From assembly GCA_021229015.1 (NCBI GenBank), contig CM037780.1, positions 62,677,323-62,741,322 of the forward strand: a stretch of DNA of 64,000 bases, written 5' to 3'. Below the pieces are notes generated by a model. It searched no databases. It had not been told where the DNA came from and was given only the letters and a program-made list of their open reading frames with translations. Shown here in pieces: positions 21,576 through 35,300 of the stretch. The position numbers were made by a program, and so were the translations under genes. Position 1 is the stretch's first letter; each line of letters begins with the position of its first letter. This DNA comes from Solen grandis (taxonomy: Eukaryota > Mollusca > Bivalvia > Adapedonta > Solenidae).

Positions 21576-22915
21576 TTTATTTTTTTATTTATTTTTTGCT
21601 GTAGCAAAACAATCTTAGTATTCTGCTGAGTAGATGCATACCTATCGCTGTGCCATGCAAATTAAACTTAATCAGAAATGGGTTATGTTTCTAAATGTCA
21701 TCAGCTTTGCTATTTCTACAAAACTTTTTAAATATTATTTTTATGAAACTAACTCCTCTAAATATTTTTCCTGAAAGGAATAAATACAAACAGTAGGCCG
21801 ATACATCATGTTCACCTTTTTAATATTTACAGATATAATAATCTACATGTATGTGTATTCATTGTCTCTTAATATAAACACTCTGGTGTAATTTAAATTT
21901 ATAAAAAAATGAATAAGAAATAAAAGAAAACTTCAATCTGCCATAGTATGGGACAATCCATATTTTGGGACAATGTATATGTAGATTATGCATGATCACT
22001 AATTCAAATCAAATCCAGGATCTTTTATTACTGGGTATTGTTTGTTTTGTCACTGATTTAACATTTAGGAAAAAAAATGAACAAACAGTCGACATGCAGA
22101 GGGGCCCAAACCTTCTGCAACCGTCCGACCCTAAAACGTGCGCCTGATTTTTTTTTTATCTGGGAAGTCTGTGTGTGAAGGCTGCTTCCAGATCGACAGT
22201 TAGAGTCAAGATTATCATGTTCAAACCTAATACGGCATATACCCGGTATTCCCTTCAACATATTTAACAAAATATGTTTTAAGTGATTTTTTTCCTCAGA
22301 CTTAAACAAAAACGTCTTTTACACTTTTGAGTCTAAAATTGATGATTATTCAAAGCATTTAGTGATAGTGTACACAAGACCCCCTAGCACTCACATCACA
22401 TTCAAATCTGCAGGAGAGAGTGCCTATGTTGAATAGTGAATTGTGATTCTTTTTTGAGTAAATGAGTCACATTTAAGATGAATTAGTAGCCAGAAAACCT
22501 TTACAGATAATTATTGCATTTGCCATCACGGCTTACAGCAAACCGGAAGAAAATGACAAATACATCTTTTTTTTTTATGTTTTCTAAAGGTTTAATGGTT
22601 TCTTTATCAAATTTAAAAAAAAAAAAAAAAAAACATTATTTCAAGCAAAAGCAAATGAAATGTTGATAGTTTCAAGACATTTATAATGTTAATTACATAG
22701 AAATAAGAAATTATTTTCATGATTATGCTTACACCTTTGCCTTTGTTTCCATCTATTTTTGAAAATGTAAAACTCGATCAATTTAAAGGCTGAAAGTCAT
22801 GGATTTCAAAGTATTTTTTTTCTTTTTTACAATTTCAATTATATGGAACAAATTGCAATGAATATATGTTAAATTGTATGCTTAGGAAGAAATGGATATT
22901 AAAGAATAAAATAAA
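21576..22915. other. Intergenic DNA, nothing recognised
   Basis: AT-rich DNA with homopolymer runs. No exon-like or repeat structure was identified. Confidence 0.45.
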
Positions 22916-22929
22916 CTTTTACAAGGGTC

Positions 22930-23942
22930 AGGACTGCCACAAAATACGCCCATCACAGTATGGGGACTCTCAGAAATAGCTCAGAGAAACAAGCTATTGT
23001 CTCCTAAATCCCATTAGTTAATGAATGTTACTTATTAAAACAATCATGTTGAAAGTTTGAAAAGGATTGGTCAAAATTTAAGTATTTTGTGTACGTCAAG
23101 GGCCATAATTTAAGTCATTCACGCGATAATGCTGGATATCAAACTCATCCGTGATATTATGGCCATGCACATGAGTGAAAACTTTGAAAAGAAATGGGCA
23201 AACTGTATTGAAGTTAGAGCCCGGACAATCACAATTTCAAGTATTTTGTGTACGTCAAGGGCCATAACTTTTAAGTCTTTAACACGATAATGCTGGATAT
23301 CGAACTCATCCGTGATATTATGGCCATGCACATGTGTGAAAAGTTTGAAAAAGATTGGGCTAACGGTATTGAAGTTAGAGCCTGGACAATCACAATTTCA
23401 AGTATTTTGTGTACGTCAAGGGCCATAACTTCTAAGTCATTAACGCGATAATGCTGGATATCAAACTCATCCGAGATTTTATGGCATTGCACATGTGTGA
23501 AAAGATTGAAAAGGATTGGACTAACGGTATTGAAGTTAGAGCCTGGACAATCACAATTTCAAGTATTTTGTGTATGTCAAGGGCCATAACTTCTAAGTCA
23601 TGCACGCGATAATGCTGGATATCAAACTCATCCGAGATATTATGGCCATGCACATGTGTGGAAAGTTTGAAAAGGATTGGGCAAACAGTATTGAAGTTAG
23701 AGCCCGGACAACAAATTTCAATTTTGTGTCGTCAAGGGCCATAACTTCTAAGTCATTCACGGGATAATGCTGGATATCGAACTCATCCGAGATATTATGG
23801 CCATGCACATGTGTGGAAAGTTTGAAAAGGATTGGGCAAACGGTATTGAAGTTAGAGCCCGGACAACAAATGTTCCATGCCCACCCACCCGCCCGCCGTG
23901 AGTGTTCACATGATACGCCCCATCTTAAGATGGGCGTATAAA
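22930..23942 (-). mobile_element. Helentron/HINE-like element with tandem core, family 'ATACGCCC', minus orientation
   Basis: About five copies of a 161-bp core (agggccataacttctaagtc, gataatgctggatatcaaac, ggccatgcacatgtgtgaaa). On the right it ends in a cccacccgcccgcc simple stretch and a near-perfect hairpin atacgccccatctt / aagatgggcgtat, which is the 5' end on the minus strand. The left end retains aatacgcccatcac. Confidence 0.65.
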
Positions 23943-25421
23943 AATCGATTGAATAACGTAAGAAAACAATTCTTTAGGATAGCATTATCTTAAAATTTTC
24001 CTATTGTTTTTTTCTTTCTGAATGATAGTAAATGGTTGCGTTATCAAATAAGATCCATATTAATGCTTTCTCAATATCTTCTTAAGAAGATAAAAGTGGA
24101 AAAAAAAGAAAGATTTTAAGCTTATTTTTGAACATAAGTATGATAATGATGATTTACGTATTAAATTTAACATTATTAAGCATCATTATTCCATATCTTT
24201 GTATTAACTTATACATTCAATACCTTTGAAATAAGCAAACGGAAAGCCGCTTCGTTTGTATCTTAAACAACTTCTTTTTTTGTTGTTGTTTTTTTGTTTT
24301 TTGATATCAAACAATTGTCTTTAGGGAAAACTTGCACTTAATTGATAAAATCCCTTACAAATGGAGCTTTTGTCACTGTTACTCTGATCTTGCCTAACAA
24401 TATATATTGCATGACATCCTCTTCGGGTGATTCACCAGTGTCTCTCAACACATTCATAAAATCTTTTTCCTTTTATATTCATAACTGTGATGAGGTTATG
24501 AATATCTATATCTTTTTTTTTAATTTCATAACAGTATAGTTGCTATGGCAACAAATAAAAAAAAAAAAAAAATCCTCCATGTCTGTTACAGGTCTCATTT
24601 CTCACCCGATTTCTTTGAAACTTGCATTTATGTCCATATTTGTCTTGTGACAAGTATTTCTTATTAGTATTTTGACCTTAACCCTAAAACAATCCCTGTA
24701 CCAGTTAAATTATTTATATGAATTGCTCAAGAAAATCTGGACTCTACAATAAGGAAATGTTTCCGATGAAATTCCGATACTAGATGAATGTTGGTGGCTT
24801 GTACAGTCAACTCTACAATTTTAGCGACACATTAGATAATGGTGCCTGTATCAATTAACTGATTTCTGACTGTTCCAATTTTGAGGGTGTGCCCAACCAG
24901 AGTGAAATGGTCTATTCCACAGCTAAATTTCAGATCTCTGTTGAAATTTCACAACTCTTTCTAACCATGTTTACACATGACAGATAAAACTTGAAAAATG
25001 TACATTTTATAGGCAAATACCTTAATTCTTTAGAAACAGATGATGTCACAAAGTATATGATGCCATCAGTTCCAAGAAGTAAATTTTTAAAGCAATTAAC
25101 AGGAGACTAACACAGTAAATCCAAGATGGTGGCCATTTGGGTGTCAATGTAGTTCACTGCTGGGTTCATATATTGTTTATTTCTTGAGTATACATGTAAA
25201 ATTATTACAGTGTAAAGCATTAATACAGTATATACATGTATGTGTAATATAACACTTTCAAATTAAAAAAAAAATAACATCAACAACAAAATGAAATAAT
25301 GGAAACATATTTTTGATACGTCTTAACACATATGTTATTTATAGGCATGTCAAAGAAGAGACACACTCTTACATAACAATTCAACGTCTAAAATATCAAA
25401 CTAAATCTATAACTGAAGGTG
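23943..25421. other. Intergenic DNA, nothing recognised
   Basis: AT-rich DNA with A/T runs; no support for genes. Confidence 0.45.
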
Positions 25422-25858
25422 TTGAATACCCCCACAAGGGACCTTTTCATGAAATAAAAGCTGGTCTGGACTTTTAAAGACCAATCAGAGGCCATAATTT
25501 CTTTCTTTAGGAGACACGCATAAAAATATAGAAATTAAGATGTCATTATCAATGCATTTGCAAAATTTGAGCTGAATCAAAGAAGTAACATAGAAGTAGT
25601 ATGCATGATTTTTTTTTTCAGTCAATTCAGAGCCACAACTCTGACATTTCATTATTTGCATGATGTGCATATAAATTATGTCACACATACATTACGTCAA
25701 TATAAATGCATATGCAAAATTCCATCTCAATTGTTGAAGTATTGTAAAAGTAGTTCACATCACAAGATTGTTGCCATGGATGGACAGACATCTTGACAAA
25801 CAAACAAATGAGCAACAAACTGACATTCAAACTTTGATTGCGGGGGTATAATAAATGC
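25422..25858 (+). mobile_element. Degenerate copy of the 'ATACCCCC' family
   Basis: It starts gaatacccccacaaggg and ends attgcgggggtataataaa, matching the ends of the element at 5393-6592. It contains gccataatttc and gccacaactct core-like words, heavily diverged. Confidence 0.4.
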
Positions 25859-25870
25859 ATGTTTACCAGA

Positions 25871-26105
25871 TTAACCCTTTCCCTCATAGAGGACACCATG
25901 AAAAGACCTATGCGAACAGCATAAAACCAGATCAGCCTGCGAGTAACTCGTAGGCTGATCAGGTTTTATGCTGTTCGCTGCTCCTCAGTGGTCTGGAAAT
26001 GAGGATTTTGTAATTAAATTTAAGGTTTAACTGTGGTTTTCTGCAGATCAGGCTTTATGCGATACCAATTGAGTGCGTCAAAATAAGTCTATATGAGGGA
26101 AAGGT
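25871..26105 (+). mobile_element. piggyBac-type MITE, copy 3 (right TTAA lost)
   Basis: TTAA then ccctttccctcatagagg on the left; the right end reads atgagggaaaggtaaaatt, so the last bases and right TTAA are mutated. It lies in the 3' flank of lrrc28. Confidence 0.7.
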
Positions 26106-26293
26106 AAAATTAAAAAAAAACCCAATTTTCACTTACACTTCAAAAATATGAACCTTACAAATGGTTCAAAAACTGTATCACAGTAGCTAGGTATCAATAA
26201 CAAAACACATATAAAATATCAAGTAATAATGATAAAAAGAACATTTCATCTTGTTTCAAGCCTACGAAAATACACTTTTGTTTCATTCCCACT

Positions 26294-26299
26294 TTTATT
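26294..26299 (-). terminator. Candidate polyadenylation signal of lrrc28
   Basis: TTTATT on the plus strand reads AATAAA on the minus strand, about 60 bases past the lrrc28 stop codon. The distance is plausible for a compact 3' UTR. Confidence 0.45.
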
Positions 26300-26358
26300 T
26301 CACAGATGTGTATCGCCTTCAATTTCTGATGAAGTCTCAGTTTACAGCACATCATAAA

Positions 26359-29300
26359 TCATAATTTTCCAGACACAATGTCACATACTGCTGCCTTGTG
26401 GAACTCAGTCAGTGAGTCCTTGCATGCTCTTGAGCAACAAAGAGCGGAGAAAAACAAAGAAGCCATATCAAATTTAAGCACAACAGGAAATGCAGACACA
26501 AATACAGGAAGGTGGCATGTTTCACACCAGGCTGTAGGATACATTAGCTGACTCTCCAATTGCTGTGGTAACTGCATACATGTACTCTGTGAGTCTGGAA
26601 GCAAAATAAAAGTCCACAATCTGCTTTGTAATTTTGCTAAATATTATTTTATAAACATTGTGTCACATCTAGATTGAATGAATGCCAAAATTTTGGGTAC
26701 ATAATTTGTTTACACATGTATTTGTAAAATTGTGCAGAATATCTGAGGGTGCATATAACATACTGAGTATTAAGTCCATCTTTTATAGTGGCATTTTGAT
26801 TCATTAGCAAACAGATAGACAGTATACTTTATAAACGCAAACTTTACAGTTTCTTGTCACAATAATAAAATAGTAATACTAGTAATCAGTTATTCATACA
26901 TACATACATATACATATACAGAATGTCAGTATGGAGGATGGAAATATGAAATAAGTATCTAATACAAAGATATCAGGTGATTAATTTCTGTTGTAGACCT
27001 TCAGTAATAAATGGAATATGAGTAATGTGTCGTACATAAACATAAACCAAGATTTAAGTTGTTAATCATGAAACAGAGCAGACCCAATTCAGACTGCTTC
27101 TAGAGGGCATCATTATGAACTGATCTATTGAACAAATACATGCTACAATCGAAACTTGACCAAGAGATTATGGTCATAAACTTTGTCATAAAGTTTGAAG
27201 ATAATTGTTTAAATATGAAGATGCTAAAGTGTAAACAAAGTGAAATCTGGCATTTTTATACAAAAAGGGGCATAACTCCTGACCTAATTGCCAGATCTCA
27301 GGCATAATCAAACTTCATCGAGAGATTATAGTCATAAACATTGTCTTAAAGTTTGAAGATGATTGTTCAAAAAAGGAAGATCTAGAGTGTAACAAAGTGA
27401 AATCTTGCATTTTTTTATATTAAAAGGGGCATAACTCCTGACCTTATTGGCTGATTGCAGCCATAATCAAAATCGATTGAGAGATTATAGTCATCCGAGG
27501 GGTGTTCAAAAAGTATCTGGAAAACTGCCATAACTTTTTTATTGATATGATTATTAGAAAGAAATCTTGTAAAGTGATACTTTAATATATTTTGAACTTA
27601 ATCTGAAAGCAAAAAAATATACAAATTGCACTGATGCAAATTCCACAGTCACTATGGCAATGTCGGGTAACATTGATTGGGGCAACTTACTCATGAAATG
27701 AATAGGACATCTGTAAAGACTATCTGACACATCTGAAATTATATCTTCAAATTTTTTTCCTTCACATGATACACCCCTTTCCCACCTACAGATCCACTTA
27801 TTAAAGTATGTCCTGAAATGCTCCTGTGGAATTTTACAGATTGTTTCCCGGACAACTCCATTATTGTGTCTTCTTTTTCTGACATCATGCACGGACATCC
27901 AGATCTTAGGCAGTAGACAACATTGTGCACAGGGTGGTCTTGAAAGTGGTGAACCACCCTTATATGTTGGTTTTCTTCATTTAACCTTAGCTGTTAGTGC
28001 ACATGATCATGGGGAATGTCTCTGATTTCGTTTTATACATTATTATACAAAACATTCTGGGATAGCGCTTTTCTAGCACCATATTTATGATTTTTACTAC
28101 ACAAATGTTCTTAACTTAAGATATTAACAGAAATGACGTCAGATTTCTGTCCATGACATTACATAGGTCTTGAGAAAAGGTCTTGGAAGTGGTCTGTATA
28201 TTTTGGGCAGTTTTTGACATTGGGAATATGTGATCTTTAAAATCAGGTAAACATGTGAAGATTTGCAAAATTGACCCACTCAAAGTTACCTGACGTTGCC
28301 ATAGTGACTGTGGAATTTGCATAAGTAAAATTTGTTTCCTTTTCTCTTTTGGATTAAGTTCAATTTATATATCAAAGTATAACTTTTGAAAGTTTTATTC
28401 TGATAACCATATCAATGAAAAAGTTATGGCAGTTTCCTGGATACTTTTCGAACAACCCTTGTAAACATTGTAATAAAATTTGAAGATGATTTTTTAGGAA
28501 ATGAAGATGCTAGAGTGAAAACACTAAAAATTGTTGACGCCGATGCACATACGCAAGGCAAACATTCAAGTATCACAAAACTCACCATGAGCCTTGCTCA
28601 GGTGAGCTAAAAATCCACGGAAGCAAGGTGGATGCACAGACATGGGTTGAATGGTGAAAAAGGGGGAGGGGGGATAAAAAGCCATGTAATCAGAAAGTAC
28701 CTTGAATATTGTTAAGGACAGATGAGATCTTTCTGAATGCCAGTTCTTTCAGGATTGGTATGTTGGCTGAGTCTATCCCACACATGGTCTCCAGCTCTCT
28801 GGGAAGCTCAACAGTTGTGCCACTTTTCTTCTCTATCAGTTGATGTCCAGTTTCATTCTGTACCTCTGCACTATGATACCTTTACCATATACATTATATT
28901 GTTACATAGAAAAAGATATCATAACATATGTAACCATAGTGACCACTGATTGCTGATCTGAGTAATATTATCCATAAAAAATGAAATTTTGATCAATGGA
29001 ATTTCAGAATTATAAATTTTTATGCTATCATCAGATAATTTTTTCTGCCCATGAGATAATGAAGCAGATATGAAATTTGACTCAGACTATCTATGGAAGA
29101 AAAAAAATCCATACAATATGGTCCTCATATTTTAAGGGATCATGTTTGGTTAAGTAATTATGACATGGTGTGATTTTAATGGCACAGGAAATAAAAATCT
29201 GCTTAACAATTTCCAAGTTCTGCTCAAGTTTCCCTATAATCAAATGAAGGGATCAACTTTTTTTTGTTGTATTGTTGTATTGGGGTTTACCGTCGCTGCG

Positions 29301-32300
29301 ATAGTATTTCAATCATATAGCGACGTCCAGCTAATTACAGGTGGAGGAAGACCCCGAGTACTCAGAGGTACCCCAGTAGAACCACCAACCTACCGCAAGC
29401 CAGCTGGAAGGCTTCCTCACATGAAATATCCAAAGTCCCTACCGGGATTCGAACCCGCAGCGGTGAGGGGCTGAGAGATTTGTAGTCCACGACTGTAACC
29501 GCTCGGCCACGGCGGCCCCACTCAACTTTGTTTTAACAATTATGGTAGAGGGCATAGAGGTCATCGTTTGTACAGACAAACTAACTGCAAATAATGATTA
29601 TATATCATCACTGAAACATTGTTGGACAGCGTAAGTCTACATTAGTTATGAACATTTTTCATAAAACAAAATTGTTAACTGCTCAATTTCAAGTTTAGAA
29701 AAAAATACAATCACTCAAAAACCATACTATTATTATCATTTTTAAGGAAAAGCTCAGCCTGAGATGCTTTATTAAACCCCATCGTTGAATACCCATGGCC
29801 AATCAATATATCATCTATAGGCTGTGGGATATTACAGCTGAATTTGGTTGTTTAAGGGTGTGTCAAATTCCGCCATTTCATTAGTCACATCATGTTTTTA
29901 AAACCAATCATAAATGCTATTTTATACAGCTGCCGGACACAGTCTTTTTTTAATTGTTTACATGACTCAAGCATCCATGCCAAAGAGTGTTGCATTTAAA
30001 AGTCATGTTTTTATTAGTCGATAATTAAATCAATAACTTCTGTATTACGATGATTTGCTTGCCTATTTTTGGCATGATGTCATGTAGTGAAACAGAATAA
30101 GTCAGCCGCTGGTATTTGACGATGCACAACCCATGACTTACCCAAAACAGCTAACCGTACGGGAGGGATGGTTGTGGAGAGAGAGGGGCAGCGTGGTCAG
30201 TCCTGGGTTATTGTCCACATACAGAGACTGCAGAGCTGCCATACAACCCAGTCCTGTAACCCATAAGCAAGGGTTCTAGGTCATAACCTATTGCCAATCA
30301 GATACACTGTTTTAACCCTTTACCTCATGAATATTCATGTTCAAATTTATGATCTCATGAGAAAATTTTACTAAGTTTCATTGGTCTATGTAGAGGTGTA
30401 ACAAGATATGCCTTGTCCTAGATGTATGCATCAGAAAGGAATTTAAATGGCAATACCTCATAATGCAATACAGATTTTACCTTGTGATGCATCAATACAG
30501 CTGACAAGTATTGCAATACATGAACGATTCTTACACATGTGATATTTGTTCCATGTTTACACATATGCTGCTTATGTCATTTTCCTGGAAAAAATCATTA
30601 TTATATATGATTATTATTCCTGGAATAACTCAGTGTTTTTTTGTTGTTTTATGATAGTTATTTGATACTTAATAGTATCTATATTCCATTCTTGTTATAG
30701 CTGTTACCTGTGGTCTAGAATAAATGCTGTGAACAGTTAAAGTTGTCTTTATATAAACACCTACTGGTTTCAAGTTTGAAAGTAAATACAGTGGTCACGC
30801 GGTTCCTCGAGGTCGGACAGGATCTGCAAAAAAACTTGAAGAATTGTCGTATTCGAGGAATCATTTATGTGTCAAAATTCAATACATTTACTTTTGTTGA
30901 TATATTAACATCGTTTTTTCATTAATTATTTTGTTACGTTTAGCCTTTAACAATAATTTATAAACATAATATATGTTTAAAAATACAAAAATAACACGAT
31001 CATAGCTTTCATTGTAAGAATTAAGTCAGAAATACGTTCTTTTTTTACCGATAATATGTTTGAAACCCTTTGTTTTAGTTTGTGTATATGGCGGCGTTGT
31101 GTATTTTTTTACATTCTTGTAATAAACATTTATACCGTGGTTCTTCCGCTTTTGTACTGTGAAAAGGAAACTTTAATCTTTATTTTTAATATTATATACT
31201 GTACATGTATAAATGCGTATGTGTATGTACATTATTGTATACTTGAATGAAAATAGTAGAATAGAAATAGTGCTGCAAATAGGTGAATCTAAATTAAACC
31301 GCACTGCCTAAACTTGTATTTGAAACCACAATATTACTACTGTACCTTGGAATTTCATTGTTCTCTCTCTGACCCCCCTCTCAAACTCCATCTTCTCTTA
31401 CTCTTTTCTTCACTTATTTTCTGATATCCCATCTTTAAAAACCAAGCTAGATTGCAATGATATGTATTGACTGTTTTGTTTCTTACCAGAACCATTATAT
31501 TTACTATTTTGTTTCTTTGTACAAAACCTCTTGTTGTATCAATATGATACCTGAGTGGAATAAATGATATGTTCTGTTCTGTTCAAATTAATGATTACAG
31601 AAAAAAAGAACAACACACAAACAAACAAAATCGGCTCCTTTAATGACAAGTGATTAATCATGCAGACCCATCACAGTTTGTTACATGATCAGTAGGTGCG
31701 AAAATACTTTCGACATGGCCGTGTTTATATAACGATTCACCAATGTACTCTAAGGAGGTTTGACAATGTGTGAAAACAAAAAGAAAACCATATCGACCAT
31801 GGTGTTAATTACATGTGGTCATAGGGCCGGAGTATGGTTGTCAAGGAGATATAGGTAGGTTTTGATATCGACTTCGAGGAATCACATAGAAATACTATAG
31901 GATATACTATCTAGGGACCAAGATCGGAGCTCGAGGAATACAAAATCGCATGTTTGAAGAATCGCCCATAAATTTATATAGAATAAGAAGGTCTAAATCA
32001 AGGGACCGGTCTTGTAGCTCGAGCCATCGCCGGTATTCAATGAATCGCCACATTGAGGAATCGCGTGACCACTGTATTGCATTTCATTTGCTTCTGCAGT
32101 ATCGTGAATTGCATTGTTAGAAAGAAGAAAAAAAATACCTGATAGCTACTGTGACAGAAAAAATGGCAATGCACAGCCCTAGGTATATGAAGTGGATAGA
32201 ATCTGTGTAGAATCTGATCTGCAATATTATATGAGAAAACTGGGTTTGCTCTGTTGCTAATGTGTCTGAACAAGTCTACAATTGGTAAAGGGTATAAAAT

Positions 32301-35300
32301 GATAGACCATGATAAACCAAGTTGGACCATGATAAACCCTGATAGAGCATGATGAACCATATTGGACCATGATGAACCATGTTGGACCATGATGAACCAT
32401 GTTGGACCATGATGAACCATGTTGGACCATGATGAACCCTGTTGGACCATGATGAACCCTGTTGGACCATGATGAACCAAGTTGGACCATGATGAACCAT
32501 GTTGGACCATGATGAACCATGTTAGACCATGATGAACCATGTTGGACCATGATGAACCCATGTGGACCATGATGAACCATGTTGGACCATGATGAACCAT
32601 GTTTGGACCATGATGAACCAAATTGGACCATGATGAACCATGTTGGACCATGATGAACCATGTTGGACGATGATGAACCATGTTAGACCATGATAAACCC
32701 AAACAGACAATGATGAACCATGTTGGACCATGATGAACCATGTTGGACCATGATGAACCCTGTTGGACCATGATGAACCATGTTGGACCATGATGAACCA
32801 TGTTGGACCATGATGAACCATGTTGGACCATGATGAACCATGTTGGACCATGATGAACCATGTTGGACCATGATGAACCATGTTGGACCATGATGAACCC
32901 TGTTGGACCATGATGAACCATATTGGACCATGATGAACCATGTTGGACCATGATGAACCAATTGGACCATGATGAACCATGTTGGACCATGATGAACCCT
33001 GTTGGACCATGATGAACCCTGTTGGACCATGATGAACCCTGTTGGACCATGATGAACCATGTTGGACCATGATGAACCATGTTGGACCATGATGACCCCT
33101 GTTGGACCATGATGAACCCTGTTAGACCATGATGAATCATGTTGGACCATGATGAACCATGTTGGACCATGATGAACCCTGTTGGACCATGATGAACCAA
33201 TTGGACCATGATGAACCAATTGGACCATGATAAACCCTGATAGACATGATGAACCATGTTGAACCATGATGAACCATGTTGGACCATGATGAACCCTGTT
33301 GGACCATGATGAACCAATTGGACCATGATAAACCCTGATAGAGCATGATGAACCATGTTGAACCATGATGAACCATGTTGGACCATGATGAACCACTTGG
33401 AACATGATGAACTATGATGAACCAATTGGACCATGATGAACCAATTGGACCATGATAAATGCTGATAGACCATGATAAAACATGTTGGACCATGATAAAC
33501 CATACTGGACCATGATAAACCCTAATAAACCAAGCTGGTCCATGATAAACCTTGATAGACCATGATGAACTATGTTGGACCATGATAAACCATGTTGGAC
33601 CATGATAAACCCTGATAAACCATGTTGGACCATGATAAACCCAAACAGACCATGATAAACCCTGATAAACCATGTTGGACCATGATAAACCCAAAAAGAC
33701 CATGATAAACCATGATAAACCATGATTAAACAGTTCTCAATCATTATAGATTTTAGTGTCACCTCAATCTCTTAGGCATTGGGAAGTACATAAGTAGTCT
33801 ACATGTAACTTGCAGGATGATCATGATTTAAACTGGTCACATAGTCCAATTGCAACCGTTTTTACAGCCTTTAAATTTTACCTACATGTATCTACTGAAA
33901 TTTTTCCTTTTTTAAATTTAACCACAGTATCTACTGAGCAGAAATTTGGGCAAAACTTCCAGCTTTTAGATTCACAAAGTGTAATGTACCTACATGTATC
34001 TCAGATTACCAAAGTGTAATGTACCAACAAGTATCTACTAATTAATTGTCAGCTTTCAAATAATAAAAGTGCAATGTACCTACAAGTATCTACTAATTAG
34101 ATTACAAAAGTGCAATGTACTTACAAGTATCTACTAATTTACTGTGAGCTTTCAGATTACAAAAGTGCAATGTACTTACAAGTATCTACTAATTTACTGT
34201 GAGCTTTCAGATTACAAAAGTGCAATGTACTTACAAGTATCTACTAATTTACTGTGAGCTTTCAGATTACAAAAGTGCAATGTACCTACAAGTATCTACT
34301 AATTTACTGTTGGCTTTCAGATTACAAAAGTGCAATGTACCTACAAGTATCTACTAATTTACTGTGAGCTTTCAGATTACAAAATGAATTTAATTGTGGC
34401 TATAAAATGGATGTTTTTTAAAGGATATGTTTTATCTACTAATAAATAAAAAAAAAAGGCATTATATTACAAAAAAAATTAAAAATGTACCTACAAATAT
34501 CTACGAATTAAATTACAAAAGTGCAATGTACCTCCAAGTATCTACTAATTAAATTACAAAAGTGCAATGTATCTACAAGTAACTACTAATTAACTGTCAG
34601 CTTTCAGATTACTAAAGTGCAATGTACCTGCATGTATCTACTGAACAGAGACTTGGGCTTAACAGCCAGCACAATTAACACTATGTTAAAATAATAAACA
34701 CATCTGCCATTTCACATGAAAAGGTTTGCTCAAAATCTAAACCCACTGTTACATCTGAGGTATCCAGTTTGCTCAAACATCAAGATCAAGCAACACAAAT
34801 GTCTACAGTTATGTAAATAAAGTTCATTGACAAAGTGTGTGTACATTCATGGAGCTTTTTGGCAAGAGGACAAGAAAAGAAATCTGAAAATTAAATTTTA
34901 CGATAAATCTGACATAAAAATGTGTTTAATATCAATATTAAAAATGCGTTTGTCTGTGAAATATCTACATGTATAACAAAAAATATCAGAAAGGGACACA
35001 TCAAGTGATAAAAAGACGGCTAGCATCACTGAGGGTAAAGTTAAAACTGATGTTAACAAAAATATGCTTTTAAGATTTTGTGTACTTTACCCCAATTTTA
35101 AGGAAATGAAAATAGGGATTTTATGATAACCTGACATGAAATATTTATACATATTAATGCATAGGCATCTACAATTCAAGAAAATTTTAATGATACTTAC
35201 CTTGAGGCAAATATTGCAGCTGGTTCCCACAGAGAGAGAGCTCTGTCAGTTTTTTCAGCCCACATACATGACGGGGAACTGTCTGAAGCTTGTTCTTGTC

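Noticed and set aside
26330..26350. A third hammerhead motif (ttctgatgaagtctcag)
   Set aside because: No GAAA box or closing stem follows. It is a chance match near the lrrc28 3' end.
30310..30340. Another piggyBac-type MITE end (taaccctttacctcatgaat)
   Set aside because: Similarity stops after about 17 bases and no hairpin or opposite end follows. A similar word at 56265-56280 is equally short.
32037..33503. A 488-codon minus-strand frame (MVHHGPTWFI repeats)
   Set aside because: It is a translated 20-bp satellite in an lrrc28 intron, with other frames equally open.
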